Origin: Flaccisagitta enflata
Taxonomy: Eukaryota; Chaetognatha; Sagittoidea; Aphragmophora
Direction of reading: 5' to 3'
DNA length: 64,000 nt
Assembly: GCA_965153355.1 (NCBI GenBank)
Contig: OZ231126.1
Span: 75,578,001-75,642,000, forward strand
In this document: in pieces, positions 36,201-48,717 of the stretch
Numbering within the stretch: the stretch's first letter is position 1
How the letters are laid out: the number at the start of each line of letters is the position of its first letter
Notes under the pieces: generated by a model
Told to the model about the DNA's origin: nothing
The model's input: only the letters and a program-made list of their open reading frames with translations
The model's database searches: none
Made by a program: the position numbers and the translations under genes

Positions 36201-38487
36201 GAAGAGAAGACAGAGAAACAAGTGGAGGAGTCTGAAGCAGCCAAAATGGCGGAGCAATTTCATTCAATGAGGCAATTTTCTTCGCTGTCGAAAGAAAAGC
36301 AGAAATTTTCTGTCGGTCCTTCAAACAAAATGAAAAAAAGAAAGTCTTCGCCTCTTTCGCCTATTTCAAGAGAAGAATGGGAAGTGGTTGAAAAAGAGGA
36401 GGAGAAGGTAGAAATAGAGGAGGATGAGGAGGAGGAAAAGGCAAAGAAAAATAACGCTGTGTTTGTTGTAAAGAAAAAATCGATGGCAATAAAGAGAGAG
36501 GATAGAGAGAAATCTAATGAGAAGGTGATGGTAAAAGATACGGCTTTAAGAGCGTGGCGAGAAAAAAAAGGAAAGGGGGAAAAAGTGGAAAAAGAAGAGC
36601 GGCAAGAGGGAAAGGAAGAGGAAGAAGAGATGGATGAAAATGACATGAGGCTAAAAACATCAAAATCAGGAAAAAATCGTAAATCGGATGAAAATTTTCA
36701 AAAGAAAAAAATTCTGGAAGAAAGACATAAGACAATATCTGGGGCGTCAGAGGAAGTGTCAAAGGAAGCAAGAGAGGAGGCGACAGAGGAAGCGACGGAG
36801 GAAACCGCAGAAGCAGCGTCAGCAGTGAAAGGAGACGTCTTTGGCACGCTAAAAAAGAAAATGGGTGCAAGAACCGATTGGGTTAGAGAGGTCGGTTTAC
36901 TCACACCCGGACGGCGGCACTTGGATGCCGAGGTTGGCGTGCTCATACCCAAGCGTCACTCGGAGGTTGGCGCTCTCAACACAAAACGGCTTCCCGGCGT
37001 CAGCTCGCGTGGGCCCAAAAGGCACTCAAAACCCGGCGCATTTGCACGCAATAAAAAAGGCGTAACAACGCCCGCGAGGAAACTCACTTATACGACCGAA
37101 GAAAAAAAGCGTCCCGCGGGTGGAAACAGTGAGAATTGGGGTGAAGGCATCGCCGTGAATAGAGGCATTGGTGAGGAGAAGGGTTGGGAAGGAGAAGAAA
37201 TGGCAATAAATAGGGTCGTTGGAAAGAGGAATGGTTCCATGTTGAATGGAGATATAGATAAGAATGAGGGCACACAAATAGAAAAAGGCACTGGCGGCAG
37301 TTTGGAAATAGATATCGCTAAAAATAAAGGCGAAGACAGAGGCAACGGCAGAGGGGGCAGGGTGGGAAGAGATAGGGCAAACAAAAACGTCTTTGGTGGG
37401 GGTAGAGACATGACAAACAAAAAAGGCGTTGGTGGAGGGACGGATGTGACCAACAAAAGAAGCGCTGTACATGCAAACTGGATAAAACGAAGCAACGTTG
37501 GCTTCTCTGAAGATCAAAAGGCGAAAAACGTCGCAATAAGTCAGGGGAAAAAGAAGCGGAAGCTCGGTGAAACTGAAAGTAAGAAGAACATCGCACCTGG
37601 ACACGGAAACAATACCCAAAGCGTTGCATCTAGTCACGGGAAGAAGAGACCGAAGCCAAGTGGGAGCGAGAGTAAAGCGCACATCACGCCTGATGGCGGG
37701 GGAAAGAATGACGTCTCAATAATACCAGGTTGGGAGAAAGAGGTTAAAGGTCCGAGGTCGTTACATGGAGAACTGATAAATGAAGCCGCCCAAAAGGAAA
37801 GAAAAATTGGCGCGCGGCTTTGGAATGATAAAGCCGCCACTGGGTTGGTTTCAATCGCGGAAAGGGAAATACGCGCGCAAACTTGGAAATCAGAAAGAGA
37901 TGATGATGAAAAACGGGGTACAGGTAGTGACGTGAAAAACGTCAATGTACCCTTTGAAAATATCACTAATCCGGCCAACTACTCCATTATTCCATGGAGA
38001 ATGAATGTTAACAAGGAAATAAAGGACAATAAGTATGATGAGCACGAGGACAAAGAGGAGAATCAGAGGAAAGTGGACAACCAGGACAACAAGGACCCAG
38101 GAGAGAATGAAAAGATAGAGGACATGAAGGAGAATAAGAGAAACATGGGATACAAGGACACAAAGGACAACAAGGAAATGAAGGAGAATGAGGACAGAGA
38201 AGACAGTAGGGATAACAGGGACGAAGCGGACTTAACCATAGAGGAGAGTGAAAGGAGAAAAACGTCTTTGAAGCAGATAATGAGTGACAAGGCAATGATT
38301 GGAAAGGAGAAAACTCGGACCGCAAAAGAGAAAATGACCTCGGTAACTCGGCTAGAAACAGCCACTGTCCTTACAAAAGCATCTCTCACGTCAACTGTCA
38401 CTTTTGACACTCTTGATGGAAATATTGAAAAGGGTCAAACACAAACCATGTCCGATGAAAGCGTAGAGGCAACCACGCCAAGTAAAG
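33282..38487 (+). CDS. Exon 1 of a large low-complexity protein gene (5.2 kb coding exon)
   Basis: The frame is open for 5.4 kb. I prefer the ATG at 33282 (A at -3, just after the AAC tract); 33066 is in frame upstream and would add a poly-Asn tail. From 33282: a hydrophobic segment at about residues 65-90 (LNRFLIFLFVILSP) could be a signal anchor or late signal peptide; Asn/His-rich 110-160; Ser-rich 160-420; Arg/Ser/Pro-rich 420-700; Lys/Glu-rich, probably coiled coil, 706-1183; degenerate repeats around PKRHSEVGALNTKR at 1194-1261; Gly/Asn/Lys-rich to 1500; Asp/Asn/Lys-rich near 1570-1660. The exon ends AAAG|GTCAGT in phase 1. I recognise no family and assign no function. Reality is supported by frame length and by three downstream exons that continue the frame. 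Confidence 0.72.
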
Positions 38488-38786
<299 letters not shown>

Positions 38787-38852
38787 GAAACGGGGAAACA
38801 GAAGGCGAAAATTTCACGTTTGGGAATTGGATATGGAATTGGCTGCTTGGAG
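38787..38852 (+). CDS. Exon 2 of the large gene (66 bp, symmetric phase 1-1)
   Basis: With the leftover G of exon 1 it reads GNGETEGENFTFGNWIWNW then LLG. The acceptor is ATGTTTAG and the donor G|GTGAGT, a strong consensus. The 66-bp length keeps the frame, so the exon could be skipped without a frameshift. NFT is a potential N-glycosylation site if the region is luminal. The Trp/Phe-rich content differs sharply from the polar exon 1. Confidence 0.62.
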
Positions 38853-39195
38853 GTGAGTGACCTGAAATGTTCTAGTTGCTTAGAGGTGAAAGAATTAAAA
38901 TGTCGCAGCTGCTAAGAGGTGAGTGACCTGAAATGTTCCTACTGCTTGGAAAAATTGATAAGTCTTAGCTGGAAGGAGGTTTGAAATGTTCTGGTTGCTT
39001 TGAGGTGAGTGTCCTGAAATGATACAGGTGAGTGACCGGAAGTACTCCACCGCTTGAAGATGAATGAGCAAGGTGAGTGAGTAAGGAGATTTGAAATGTT
39101 CTGGTTGCTTTGGGGTGAGTGTCCTGAAATGATACAAGTGAGTGAACCGAAGTACTCCACCGCTTGAAGGTGAGTGAGCTGAAGTTTTCCACTGC
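38845..39195 (+). repeat. Degenerate tandem array carrying repeated 5' splice-site copies
   Basis: From the exon 2 donor onward, GCTTGGAGGTGAGTGACCTG-like units recur. GGTGAGTG appears at about 38852, 38918, 39003, 39027, 39072, 39114 and 39169, and AGTGAGTG at about 39137. The functional donor is therefore the first unit of an array of near-identical donors. Confidence 0.8.
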
Positions 39196-39218
39196 TTCAA
39201 AACTTATTATCTATTTTC

Positions 39219-39241
39219 TTTCTTTTTTTTCTTTCTCTTTT

Positions 39242-39307
<66 letters not shown>

Positions 39308-39349
39308 TTTCTTTCTTTCTCTTTTTCATCCTTTCTTTCTTTCTCTTTT

Positions 39350-39392
<43 letters not shown>

Positions 39393-39538
39393 ACTTTTTT
39401 CTTTCTTTCTTTTTTTTTTCTTCCTTTCTTTCTTCCTTTCTTACTCTTTTTCATCCTTTTCTTTTCTTCTTTTCTTTCTATTTTCTTCTTTCTTTCTTTC
39501 TTTCTTCTTCTTTTCTTTCTTTCTTCTTTCTTTCTTCT

Positions 39539-39598
<60 letters not shown>

Positions 39599-39621
39599 TC
39601 CTTTCTTTCTTCTTCTTTTAT

Positions 39622-39669
<48 letters not shown>

Positions 39670-39912
39670 TCATTCAATCATTCATTCATTCATTCATTCA
39701 TTCATTCATTCATTTATTCATTCATTCATTCATTCATTCATACATTCATTCATTCATTCATTCATTCATTCATTCATTCATTCATTCTCTCTCGTAATCT
39801 TTCTCTATTCTTTCATTGTTTCTTCCTTTCTGTCTTTTTTTCTTTTTTTCTTTGTTTGTTTGTTTGTTTGTTTGTTTGTTTGTTTGTTTGTTTGTTTGTT
39901 TGTTTGTTTGTT

Positions 39913-39960
<48 letters not shown>

Positions 39961-40000
39961 TCATTCGTTCTTTTTTCCTTTCTTTCTTTCTTTCTTTTAT

Positions 40001-40064
<64 letters not shown>

Positions 40065-40331
40065 TCATTCAATCCTTCATTCATTCATTCATTCATTCAT
40101 TTATTCATTCATTCATTCATTCATTCATTCATTCATACATTCATTCATTCATTCATTCATTCATTCATTCATTCATTCATTCATTCATTCATTCATTCAT
40201 TCATTCATTCATTCATTCTCTCTCGTAATCTTTCTCTATTCTTTCATTGTTTCTTCCTTTCTGTCTTTTTTTCTTTTTTTCTTTGTTTGTTTGTTTGTTT
40301 GTTTGTTTGTTTCTTTCTTTCTTTCTTTCCT

Positions 40332-40386
<55 letters not shown>

Positions 40387-40425
40387 ATCTTTCTTTCTTT
40401 CTTTCTTCCTTTCTTCTCCTTCCTC
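39219..40425. repeat. Tetranucleotide-rich intron 2: (CTTT)n, (ATTC)n and (GTTT)n with a 0.43-kb duplication
   Basis: Long CTTT and ATTC runs with a GTTT run. The block CTCTCTCGTAATCTTTCTCT with its flanking ATTC and GTTT tracts occurs twice, near 39787 and 40218, so about 430 bp was duplicated. Frames such as 39164-40228 consist only of Ser/Phe/Leu repeats. Confidence 0.95.
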
Positions 40426-40494
40426 TTTTAAAGCTAGGTTTTGGCGCCGTCAAAATCATTACCAAATTCATTCCCTTTTTTTTTAAATTATCAG

Positions 40495-41280
40495 CCTCTT
40501 CTCCTTCCACGACGGAGCCAACTCGAACAACAAAAGCCAAACCAACAAAACCAGCAAAAGCCAAACCAACAAAACCACCGACTGCATCAATATTATCATC
40601 AACACCAACAACGTCGTCGACGTCGATGGAGACAACACCACCAACAATGGTTGAAATGCCGCTCATTCAGAAGGGAGTGAAACCACCCGACTCAGTCTCC
40701 ACCCTTCCGTCTTCCTCCTCATCTCCATCTCCCTCTTCCCCTCCTTCTTACTTCGCCTCTCCATCAACGTCTCCAACTTTACGCGTATTCTCTTACATCT
40801 TTCACTGGGACAATCCTTCTTCCGTCCCTCCTTCAAAACCTTCGCCCCTTTCTTCCTTTTCTGTTTCCTCAACATTACTTAATACTTCCGCTTCCTCTTT
40901 ATCATCTTCTTCCTCCTCTTCCTCCTCCTCGTCCCCCTCTTCTTCCTCCTCCTCTTCTTCCTCTTCCTCCTTTTCCACTTCCTCTTCCTCATCATCAGCG
41001 ATGACCTTTGACCCAGGAAACTCCACGAACCGAGACTCCAGAGGAAAGATAAGCTTGAAAGACCCAATCCTCTCCAGCATCCATCAAACATCGCCTTTAC
41101 CAACCTTGGAAGAAATCAGAGGAAGAGGAAAAGGAGGAGAGAGAGGAGGAGGAAGAGGAGGAGGAAGAGAAAGAGGAAGAAAAAATCGAGGAAAAAACAC
41201 AGGAAATGGAGGCACGAGAAGAATGAGCCCCACGCGCAAAGAGGAAAGGGGAAGTCGAGTTACAGTTCCGGATTTTGAGG
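40495..41280 (+). CDS. Exon 3 of the large gene (Ser/Thr/Pro-rich)
   Basis: Acceptor TTTTTAAATTATCAG; the first two bases complete the codon begun by exon 2, giving Ala. 262 codons follow to the donor GAGG|GTAAGT, again phase 1. The protein runs Thr/Lys/Pro-rich (TTKAKPTKPAKAKPTKP), then Ser/Pro-rich and poly-Ser, then an Arg/Gly/Lys-rich stretch (RGRGKGGERGGGRGGGR). A mucin-like or intrinsically disordered segment is the simplest description. The frame is open leftward through the intron repeats, so only the splice logic sets the start. Confidence 0.65.
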
Positions 41281-41351
41281 GTAAGTTACATCATAAGTCA
41301 CCTCACCCAGCCTCTCTTCTAACTCCCTGGGAGAATTCTTTTGACTCACAG
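41281..41351 (+). other. Intron 3 (71 bp)
   Basis: GTAAGT donor and GACTCACAG acceptor, phase 1. The length is not a multiple of three; reading through it ends at a TGA in the 519-codon unspliced frame (39816-41375). Confidence 0.6.
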
Positions 41352-41500
41352 GGGTTGATGAAATTGACTGTGTAACAATCATGGTCGGAAATTTCGATCA
41401 AGAACAATTCTCATTCTATAAAACCAAATGTTTTACAAAAATTTTCACGGTAATTACCAGTCTAATCTTTATGTCACTATTAAAAGATGTTCTTTTTTAA
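41352..41500 (+). CDS. Exon 4 of the large gene, putative last exon
   Basis: Joined in phase 1 it reads GVDEIDCVTIMVGNFDQEQF and SFYKTKCFTKIF, then VITSLIFMSLLKDVLF and TAA at 41498. Its composition is ordinary globular protein, unlike the rest of the gene, with two Cys. A possible donor ACG|GTAATT at 41450 means this may be an internal exon, with the hydrophobic tail actually intronic. The strand-helix look of VTIMVGNFDQEQFSFYK and the mucin-like sequence before it recall a SEA-type domain, but this is a weak impression only. Confidence 0.5.
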
Positions 41501-41705
41501 TTGAGGTGTAACTGCAAAACATATTAAAACATGAAAAGCAAACAACGGAATTGCTAGAGTATTTCATACAGTGAAGCAGCCAATCTAAGAATAACTATGA
41601 AATCACTGATAGAATGACATGTTTTAAGCACAATAGCCTATGAATGATTTCATATATTGCTATTGACAGTGGCACTCCGCATTCAATCAAAAACTGATAC
41701 AGAAG
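41501..41705. other. Unassigned sequence after the gene
   Basis: No clear polyadenylation signal or further exon could be supported. Confidence 0.35.
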
Positions 41706-41707
41706 TA

Positions 41708-41885
41708 CAGTTAAATCCCGCTATAATGGATCCAAGAGTAACGGAAATCCGCCTATAACAGATCTAAGACCATGGTCCCTTCATGTCAATTTCTTTTTAT
41801 TTCTATGTTGGCAATAAGGGAAATCCGCCTATAGTGGATAAAATTTATTGGTCCCTTGACCTCCGTTATTGCGGGGTTTAACTGT
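41708..41885. mobile_element. Pogo-like MITE, 178 bp, complete
   Basis: CAGTTAAATCCCGCTATAAT and the inverse GTTATTGCGGGGTTTAACTG are flanked by TA on both sides (41706-41707, 41886-41887). Internally AATCCGCCTATAACAG and TTGGTCCCTTGA segments recur, with ATGTTGGCAATAAGGG between. TIRs of the CAGTTRAACCCCGC type with TA duplications are typical of pogo/Tigger derivatives. It serves as the uninterrupted reference for the copy at 55485-58560. Confidence 0.87.
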
Positions 41886-41959
41886 AATTGAAAACTTGCC
41901 CTAGAGGGCAACAGTCTCCTGTGTCTGGAAATGTCAAACAAAAGAGCTCCTCCCCAAAG

Positions 41960-42332
41960 GCCGCGCGATATGTATTTACAGAATATCGATACAATATCGA
42001 TTCAATATCAATACAATATTGATACGATACAATACAATATTATACCCAAATACCCAAAAATACTGGAAAATTACCAAAAATACCCAAAAATACCCAAAGA
42101 TACCCAAAAATACCCAAAATTGCCCAAAAATACCCAAAAACACCCAAAAGTAGCCCAAAGTGCCTAGAGTACCTTAAAGTACCCTAAAGAACCCTGTAGT
42201 ACCCTAATTTACCCTAAAGTACCTTAAATAACCTCAAACAGTTATAATTTTAAAAATGTGACCTACCAACCGACAGACGGACTTACCAACTGACAGACCA
42301 AGGTGTAGAGTTGTGTGCACGCGACTAAAAAA
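41960..42332 (+). mobile_element. THE-A end with (TACCCAAAAA)n and (TACCCTAAAG)n minisatellites
   Basis: ATCGATACAATATCGATTC-type repeats (41985-42040) lead into 10-bp minisatellite units (42040-42240), a short GACC/GACA core and hairpin AGTTGTGTGCACGCGACT (42309-42326; two T-G wobbles) followed by a run of A. No AACAAGGCC terminus was found on the left, so the left boundary is a guess. Confidence 0.62.
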
Positions 42333-42705
42333 AAAGAACAATCAGTTTAGTCTTCCACGTTTTCCAACTTAGTGTGAGTGGCGAGCAGTTGGATAACCTG
42401 ATTCTGAGTTACACCTTTTAGACAATTCATAATAAAGGGAATGCTACGAGAATTACAGATCTCCTATCTCCCATATAACAGGTGTCCTACATTGATAGCG
42501 CTCCGCTATACTGTATTTGTTGCGAGATCATTTTTATTATCCCCTGAATTCTTCTTGAGAATCACGTCCGGCGTCGTGTCAATGTCAGACAAAAGGTCAA
42601 GACGTGCTTTCATTTTTCAAAATAACCAATTCACTCGGGAAAATGAGATATTCTTTGAGAGGTCGCAGCGCTCGTTGTGATTTTCTTCGTCGTTGTGGTT
42701 GTGGT
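42333..42705. other. Unassigned sequence
   Basis: No supported feature. Confidence 0.4.
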
Positions 42706-43500
<795 letters not shown>

Positions 43501-43608
43501 GGTGTGTACTTCCAATCTATTTTAGATGCAACTCCCGTTTAGGGAAAAAGAGAGAGAACGTGAATGAGTAAAGAGAACGTTTCATGAACCAGGCAACTTT
43601 CATGATAT

Positions 43609-43760
43609 AGTTGGACCCCGCTGTAACAGACAGCAACGAACAGCAACAAAATCCGCCCATAATAGATGCAAATTCACGGTTCCTTTAACTTGTTTAAATT
43701 TATTTACTTAGCTTTGTTGGCAATAACAGAATAACAGAATTCTGTAAGATCGGGATTTAA
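43609..43760. mobile_element. Degenerate pogo-like MITE
   Basis: TAGTTGGACCCCGCTGTAAC at the left and GTAAGATCGGGATTTAAG at the right, with AAATCCGCCCATAATAG and TTGTTGGCAATAAC inside, match the 41708 element with substitutions. Confidence 0.7.
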
Positions 43761-44572
<812 letters not shown>

Positions 44573-45192
44573 TCCCTCTTTTCCTTTTTTTCTCCAACAT
44601 TTACGACTTTTTTCCTACGGCGATTAGCCGCCTTTATTAGTAATTTAAAGATAACTACTCGAAAATCTCAAATCTTGCTTCCATCTTTTTTATAATGACC
44701 AACTTTGTATCGATACAGCTTGTAAACGAAGCAAAATCATTAATTCTGCTTGATTCCATCTTGTAGAGAATTGAAAATACCTCATTTTTCCCTTTGATTT
44801 CTTATCGTTTATTTCTTTTTTTCGTTTTACAGAACATGTAAGACAAAAAGTGTCATGTTTTCTGGCGCTGAAATCTGCTCTATTCGTCAATTAGGAATTT
44901 GAGTACTGAACTTCAATCTCAAGTCATTTCTAAACGAATTGAGCTAAAAATTTCTGCTTGGTCTAGATTTGTAGAGTTTTTGAAGCTCTTTTATATGCTC
45001 ACAGATTTTAAGCAAAAAGTATAAGTGGTTTACAAGTTATTGATAAATATTGAGCGTCTAGTTTTTTTCTTTGCCACTGTTAGATGGGCATTTTGATAAG
45101 AGCGGAGGTTCGCTCATTTGCGAATCGCAAAAAATCATGACCGACCGACAAGCTAAGTGGCCGTCTGCTTGGAAGAAAAAAAATAAAGAACT
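44573..45192. other. Unassigned AT-rich sequence
   Basis: No gene or element recognised. Confidence 0.4.
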
Positions 45193-45194
45193 GG

Positions 45195-45215
45195 AAAGAA
45201 AGAAAGAAAGAAAAA

Positions 45216-45287
<72 letters not shown>

Positions 45288-45309
45288 AAAAAAGAAAGAA
45301 AGAAAGAAA
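45195..45309. repeat. (GAAA)n tetranucleotide microsatellite
   Basis: About 28 GAAA units with three AAAA interruptions. Confidence 0.97.
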
Positions 45310-46284
45310 TGGGCAGAATGATTGTCCTGTATCATTATTGTATAGCAGTCTTCATTTACCTCATTGTGATACTAAATGTCATAGTATTCTTGGCTTTAAC
45401 TGATTGCTGTTTTAGATCATTTTTTGCTGGTAAAAATCCTATGAAATTGGGAAGTGTGCCATTAGCATAATTCACTTTTTTGCAAACAAAACCTGTGCAT
45501 TTGAATATTCAGTAGAACTAATTGAGAGATTATATTTCCAATTTTGCCTTACTGCGCCATCTAGAAGTATGGTTTTTTGTGATTATATGTAAATACCAGT
45601 TTATTGCACACCCTGTTATCGTGAATTTCAGCTGAGCCGGTCTATTGTGGAAATGACCATAAACTGAATTTGGCATATTCTATCTCCAACTACTGTTTGT
45701 AAGTTGTACAGTGATTGCCATGTTTTAAAACAGCGGTATCATTTTTCCCGCGTGATACTGGCTTTACTTTTTCAACAACTTTTGCCATTTTCATATAATA
45801 GAAAGGCTTGCTTCAATTTTGTTGTAAAATCTGAGCGATTTGAGCAAATGAGCTCTGCACGGTGGCAAAATTAGTTTTGTTTTCGAAGCTCTTTAAAAAA
45901 CATCAATATCCCTATTCTTCTACGTTTTAAGCAGGAATACAGGAAGTATCAAATTGAACACAATACAATTTCAAAAAAAATGTATATAAATATGAGTGAT
46001 GGAGGGGCGCTAATTAGGAGGTAAAAGTAGAGTTTTTTTTTTTAAACGCCTTGTGCGCTTATTAGAGACGTCCAAGACATCATTTGACCTATTTCCACGA
46101 TTAAACAGAAAGATAAAAAGCAACAGATAACTGACAGAAAGATGAAAGCGATATGACAGCAAAATCATATAAGAAGGCGTCGATCTATTAACCATGAAAA
46201 GGAAAACAAACAGACCGATAATACATAATGATGGGGGTTTAGTTGTCACGATGACGATAACGATAACGACGAAGACGGCAGAAA

Positions 46285-46285
<1 letters not shown>
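45310..46285. other. Unassigned AT-rich sequence
   Basis: The only element-like hint is TTGCACACCCTGTTA near 45604, identical to part of the terminus of the element at 57129-58490, suggesting a solo end. No gene. Confidence 0.45.

Positions 46286-46355
<70 letters not shown>
46286..46355. repeat. (GAC)n trinucleotide microsatellite
   Basis: About 23 GAC triplets. Confidence 0.97.
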
Positions 46356-46356
<1 letters not shown>

Positions 46357-46504
46357 TATTCCATTTCCTGAATGAAAAAAGACCTGATAAATGATTGAAA
46401 ACCACGGGGAGGAGGCTGGAAGTGAAAGAGGAGGCTAGAAGATGAGAAGGCGGGTGGGGGGAAAGTAGAAGAAAAAAAACTTGGAAAAACCCCATTGAGA
46501 GAAA

Positions 46505-46815
46505 TCTGGGTATCTCAGCGTGACGCTTACATGAGCAACTGAGCACAGTTAAAATCACGCTCAAAACCCCTCCCACCAGCCCCCCTCCTCGCCGATAACC
46601 CCCCCCCCCCGCACATTTTGATCACTCACCACGATTGCGGTTATATCAGCGTGACGCTGACAAAAGCAACTGAGCAGACTTAAGTCTTACTCAGCAGCCC
46701 CCCAGCCCCACACATTTGCCGACCTTCCCCCAACCCTGCCCCCCCCCCCGGGGACTTTACGATCACTTACCCACGATTCCGGGTATCTCTGCGTGATGCT
46801 TACGAGAAAGATTGA
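46505..46815. repeat. Tandem repeat of about 135-145 bp, 2.3 copies, C-rich
   Basis: GGTATCTCAGCGTGACGCTTAC, shortened here to CAGCGTGACGCTTAC, recurs near 46515, 46647 and 46791 (as TGCGTGATGCTTAC). CCCACCAGCCCCCC and GATCACTCACCACGATT lie at matching offsets. Confidence 0.8.
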
Positions 46816-46859
46816 GCTCAGCAGAAAGAATAGAGACTCGTCATGTCTCTTTGCTTTTG

Positions 46860-47075
46860 CTGTACATCTGTCCGTCCATCCGTTCATCGGTCTGTCCGCC
46901 TATCCGTCTTTCTGACTGATTGTCTATCTGTCCGTCCATCCATCTGTCCATTAATCTGTCTGTCCGTCCATCAGTCTGACCATGTGACCGTCCGTCCGTG
47001 CATCCGTCCATCCATGCTTCCGTCTATCCATCTGTATGTTTGATTATCTGCCCATCTCTATATCCTTCTTTTTGT
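46860..47075. repeat. (GTCC/ATCC/GTCT)n tetranucleotide tract
   Basis: Degenerate CTGTCCGTCCATCC repeats. No THE hairpin was found at either side. Confidence 0.85.
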
Positions 47076-47139
47076 CTGTTCATCCAACCGTTGGATCTTC
47101 AAAAACGAGTTTGAAATGCGAAAAAAAGCAGACAAAGTT

Positions 47140-47360
47140 TGTTATCCCTTGGCTCCCGGTGTTACAGGGTTCAACTGTGGGTATGTACAGTTGAGCTTCA
47201 CAAGAGCGCATGTCAAGGGACGGAACAAAAATATTCCTTGTACTGAAGCTGCCTTTTCGTCAATGTAGGAATAACTACAAAATCTTTCATGGAACAGTAA
47301 GTAATGTGCTGAAAGGCAGGCATGCCTTATAAGCGGGTACACTCTAGCGATGCTCCACAA
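47140..47360. mobile_element. Two degenerate pogo-like MITE pieces
   Basis: CCCGGTGTTACAGGGTTCAACTG (right-end type, shortened here to GGTTCAACTG, about 47170) and TACAGTTGAGCTTCACAAG (left-end type, about 47188), with CATGTCAAGGGACGG inside the second piece, parallel the 41708 family and the fragment at 49645. Confidence 0.55.
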
Positions 47361-47437
47361 TGTGGAGTCCACATGTCGAAACATCTGTCGCGTTATCCGT
47401 TCACCGCGCAGCTCAGCGGGAAATGTGGACTCAAACG

Positions 47438-47515
47438 AAATTTCCAGTTACGAACTTTGGAGCAATACCAATCTCCAGGAATAGATGTGTTTATTCATGG
47501 GAGGGAAAAAAAGGA
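47438..47515 (+). repeat. Diverged dispersed segment, copy 1
   Basis: CGAAATTTCCAGTTACGAAC and CCAATCTCCAGGA followed by a GGGAGG-ending segment resemble 48316-48400 at roughly 75% by eye. The parent element is unknown. Confidence 0.6.
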
Positions 47516-47530
47516 GGATGAGAATGATCT

Positions 47531-47642
47531 GCAGTGCTTTCACGCCCAAGGAGGAAATCAAGATAATAGTGGTTTATTTACAAAATAAACCATTGTTACT
47601 AACAATGTTAGCATATTTCCTCCTTGAGCGTGAATGCACTGC
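47531..47642. repeat. 112-bp palindrome
   Basis: GCAGTGCTTTCACGCCCAAG and onward to GGAGGAAAT recurs inverted as ATTTCCTCC...GAATGCACTGC, with AATGGTTTATTT and AAATAAACCATT forming an inner stem. It could form a cruciform or be a tiny fold-back element. Confidence 0.8.
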
Positions 47643-47744
47643 ATGAAGAGGAGGTTAGAGAGGAGGTGGAGTAAAAGAAGGTTCACCACATGTCTCAGCG
47701 GATATTATACTATCTTAAAAAATAGAAATGTTCCCACATCTGAA

Positions 47745-47880
47745 TTCAATCAATTTATTGACTCATGAACAAATACCAGTCAATCACAAATCTATCAATT
47801 ATTGGTGTCAGCTCCTTCTAGCTAAATTATGGCCGCCATTTGTCAGGGAAGTGATTTGTAAAGCTTGTTGAGGCACTTTG
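47745..47880 (-). pseudogene. Possible Tc1 transposase C-terminal remnant
   Basis: Minus-strand CLNKLYKSLPDKWRP followed by stops and FVIDWYLFM, MWEHFYFL resembles the end of Tc1-like transposases (compare KLKESLPRRMQAV at 15.2 kb). It is short and full of stops, so the call is tentative. Confidence 0.35.
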
Positions 47881-48315
47881 AAGTAATGACATACCAGGCC
47901 TCCAGACAGATGCGCCATATTTAGGCGGGGTACACACACACATAAAAAAGAATGTGAAAAGCATACTTCTAGTTGGCCTAGTGTGCTAAAATTTAAACTG
48001 AAGAGTTTCCAAACCTTTGTCCTACTACAGTAAAAATTTCATCATGATCGGCCAACCTGAAGTATGTTTTTCTTGTTTTTAATTCTTAACTTAATAATCC
48101 GCGGCATATGTTTTAAGAAACTTTCAAAAGGAACGATTTCATTCAGAAGAGGAACTTTTAAGTGACAGAAGATAGAGACACGCGGTTTGTACTGATCGCT
48201 TGGAAATTTGAAGGGCTTTGATTTGGTCGCCGATTTTCTCAAAATTATTTAAATCGATTGGGATCTATGCATCAGAACGTGCGGGAACATTTCTATTTTT
48301 TAGATAGTAGGCCCA
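47881..48315. other. Unassigned sequence
   Basis: No supported gene or element. Confidence 0.4.
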
Positions 48316-48400
48316 TACGAAATTTCCAACCTCGAACTTTGAGGCAATACCAATGCCAATCTCCAGGATTATATGTGAATCTCACTGGGAGGAAAATGAG
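48316..48400 (+). repeat. Diverged dispersed segment, copy 2
   Basis: CGAAATTTCCAACCTCGAAC and AATCTCCAGGATTATATG match the segment at 47438-47515. Confidence 0.6.
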
Positions 48401-48717
48401 GGGGGGGGTAGAGCGATGGAAGAGGAGGAAGAGAGAGAGAGGCAGAGAATGATGAAGAAGATGGGAGAAAGGAGGTGCAATAGGATGAAGTGAGTAATGG
48501 AAGAGTAGAGGAAAAGGAGATGAAGAAGAAAATAATGGTCAACTCAATTTTCAACGGAAGAAGAAAGGAAATGGCACTAAAGAAGGAAAAAACTTTTCTC
48601 GTGAGGAGGAAATGAACAATGAAGTAAAATGGGAAGAAAACCGCAGAGGATAATACAGAGAAGGAAACGGAAAAAGAATAGGGAAGAAAACGAAGGAAAA
48701 GATGAGCAAAATAAACT
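48401..48717. other. Purine-rich unassigned sequence
   Basis: Degenerate GGAAGA-type sequence, no gene. Confidence 0.4.

Noticed and set aside
35621-36244. Minus-strand hydrophobic Ser/Phe frame opposite the Lys/Glu-rich exon
   Set aside because: A Lys/Glu-rich coding strand gives Leu/Phe/Ser on the other strand automatically; the spliced plus-strand model explains the region.
39164-40228. Ser/Phe/Leu open frames through intron 2
   Set aside because: They consist of CTTT and ATTC repeats; only the part after the acceptor at 40494 has independent support as exon 3.
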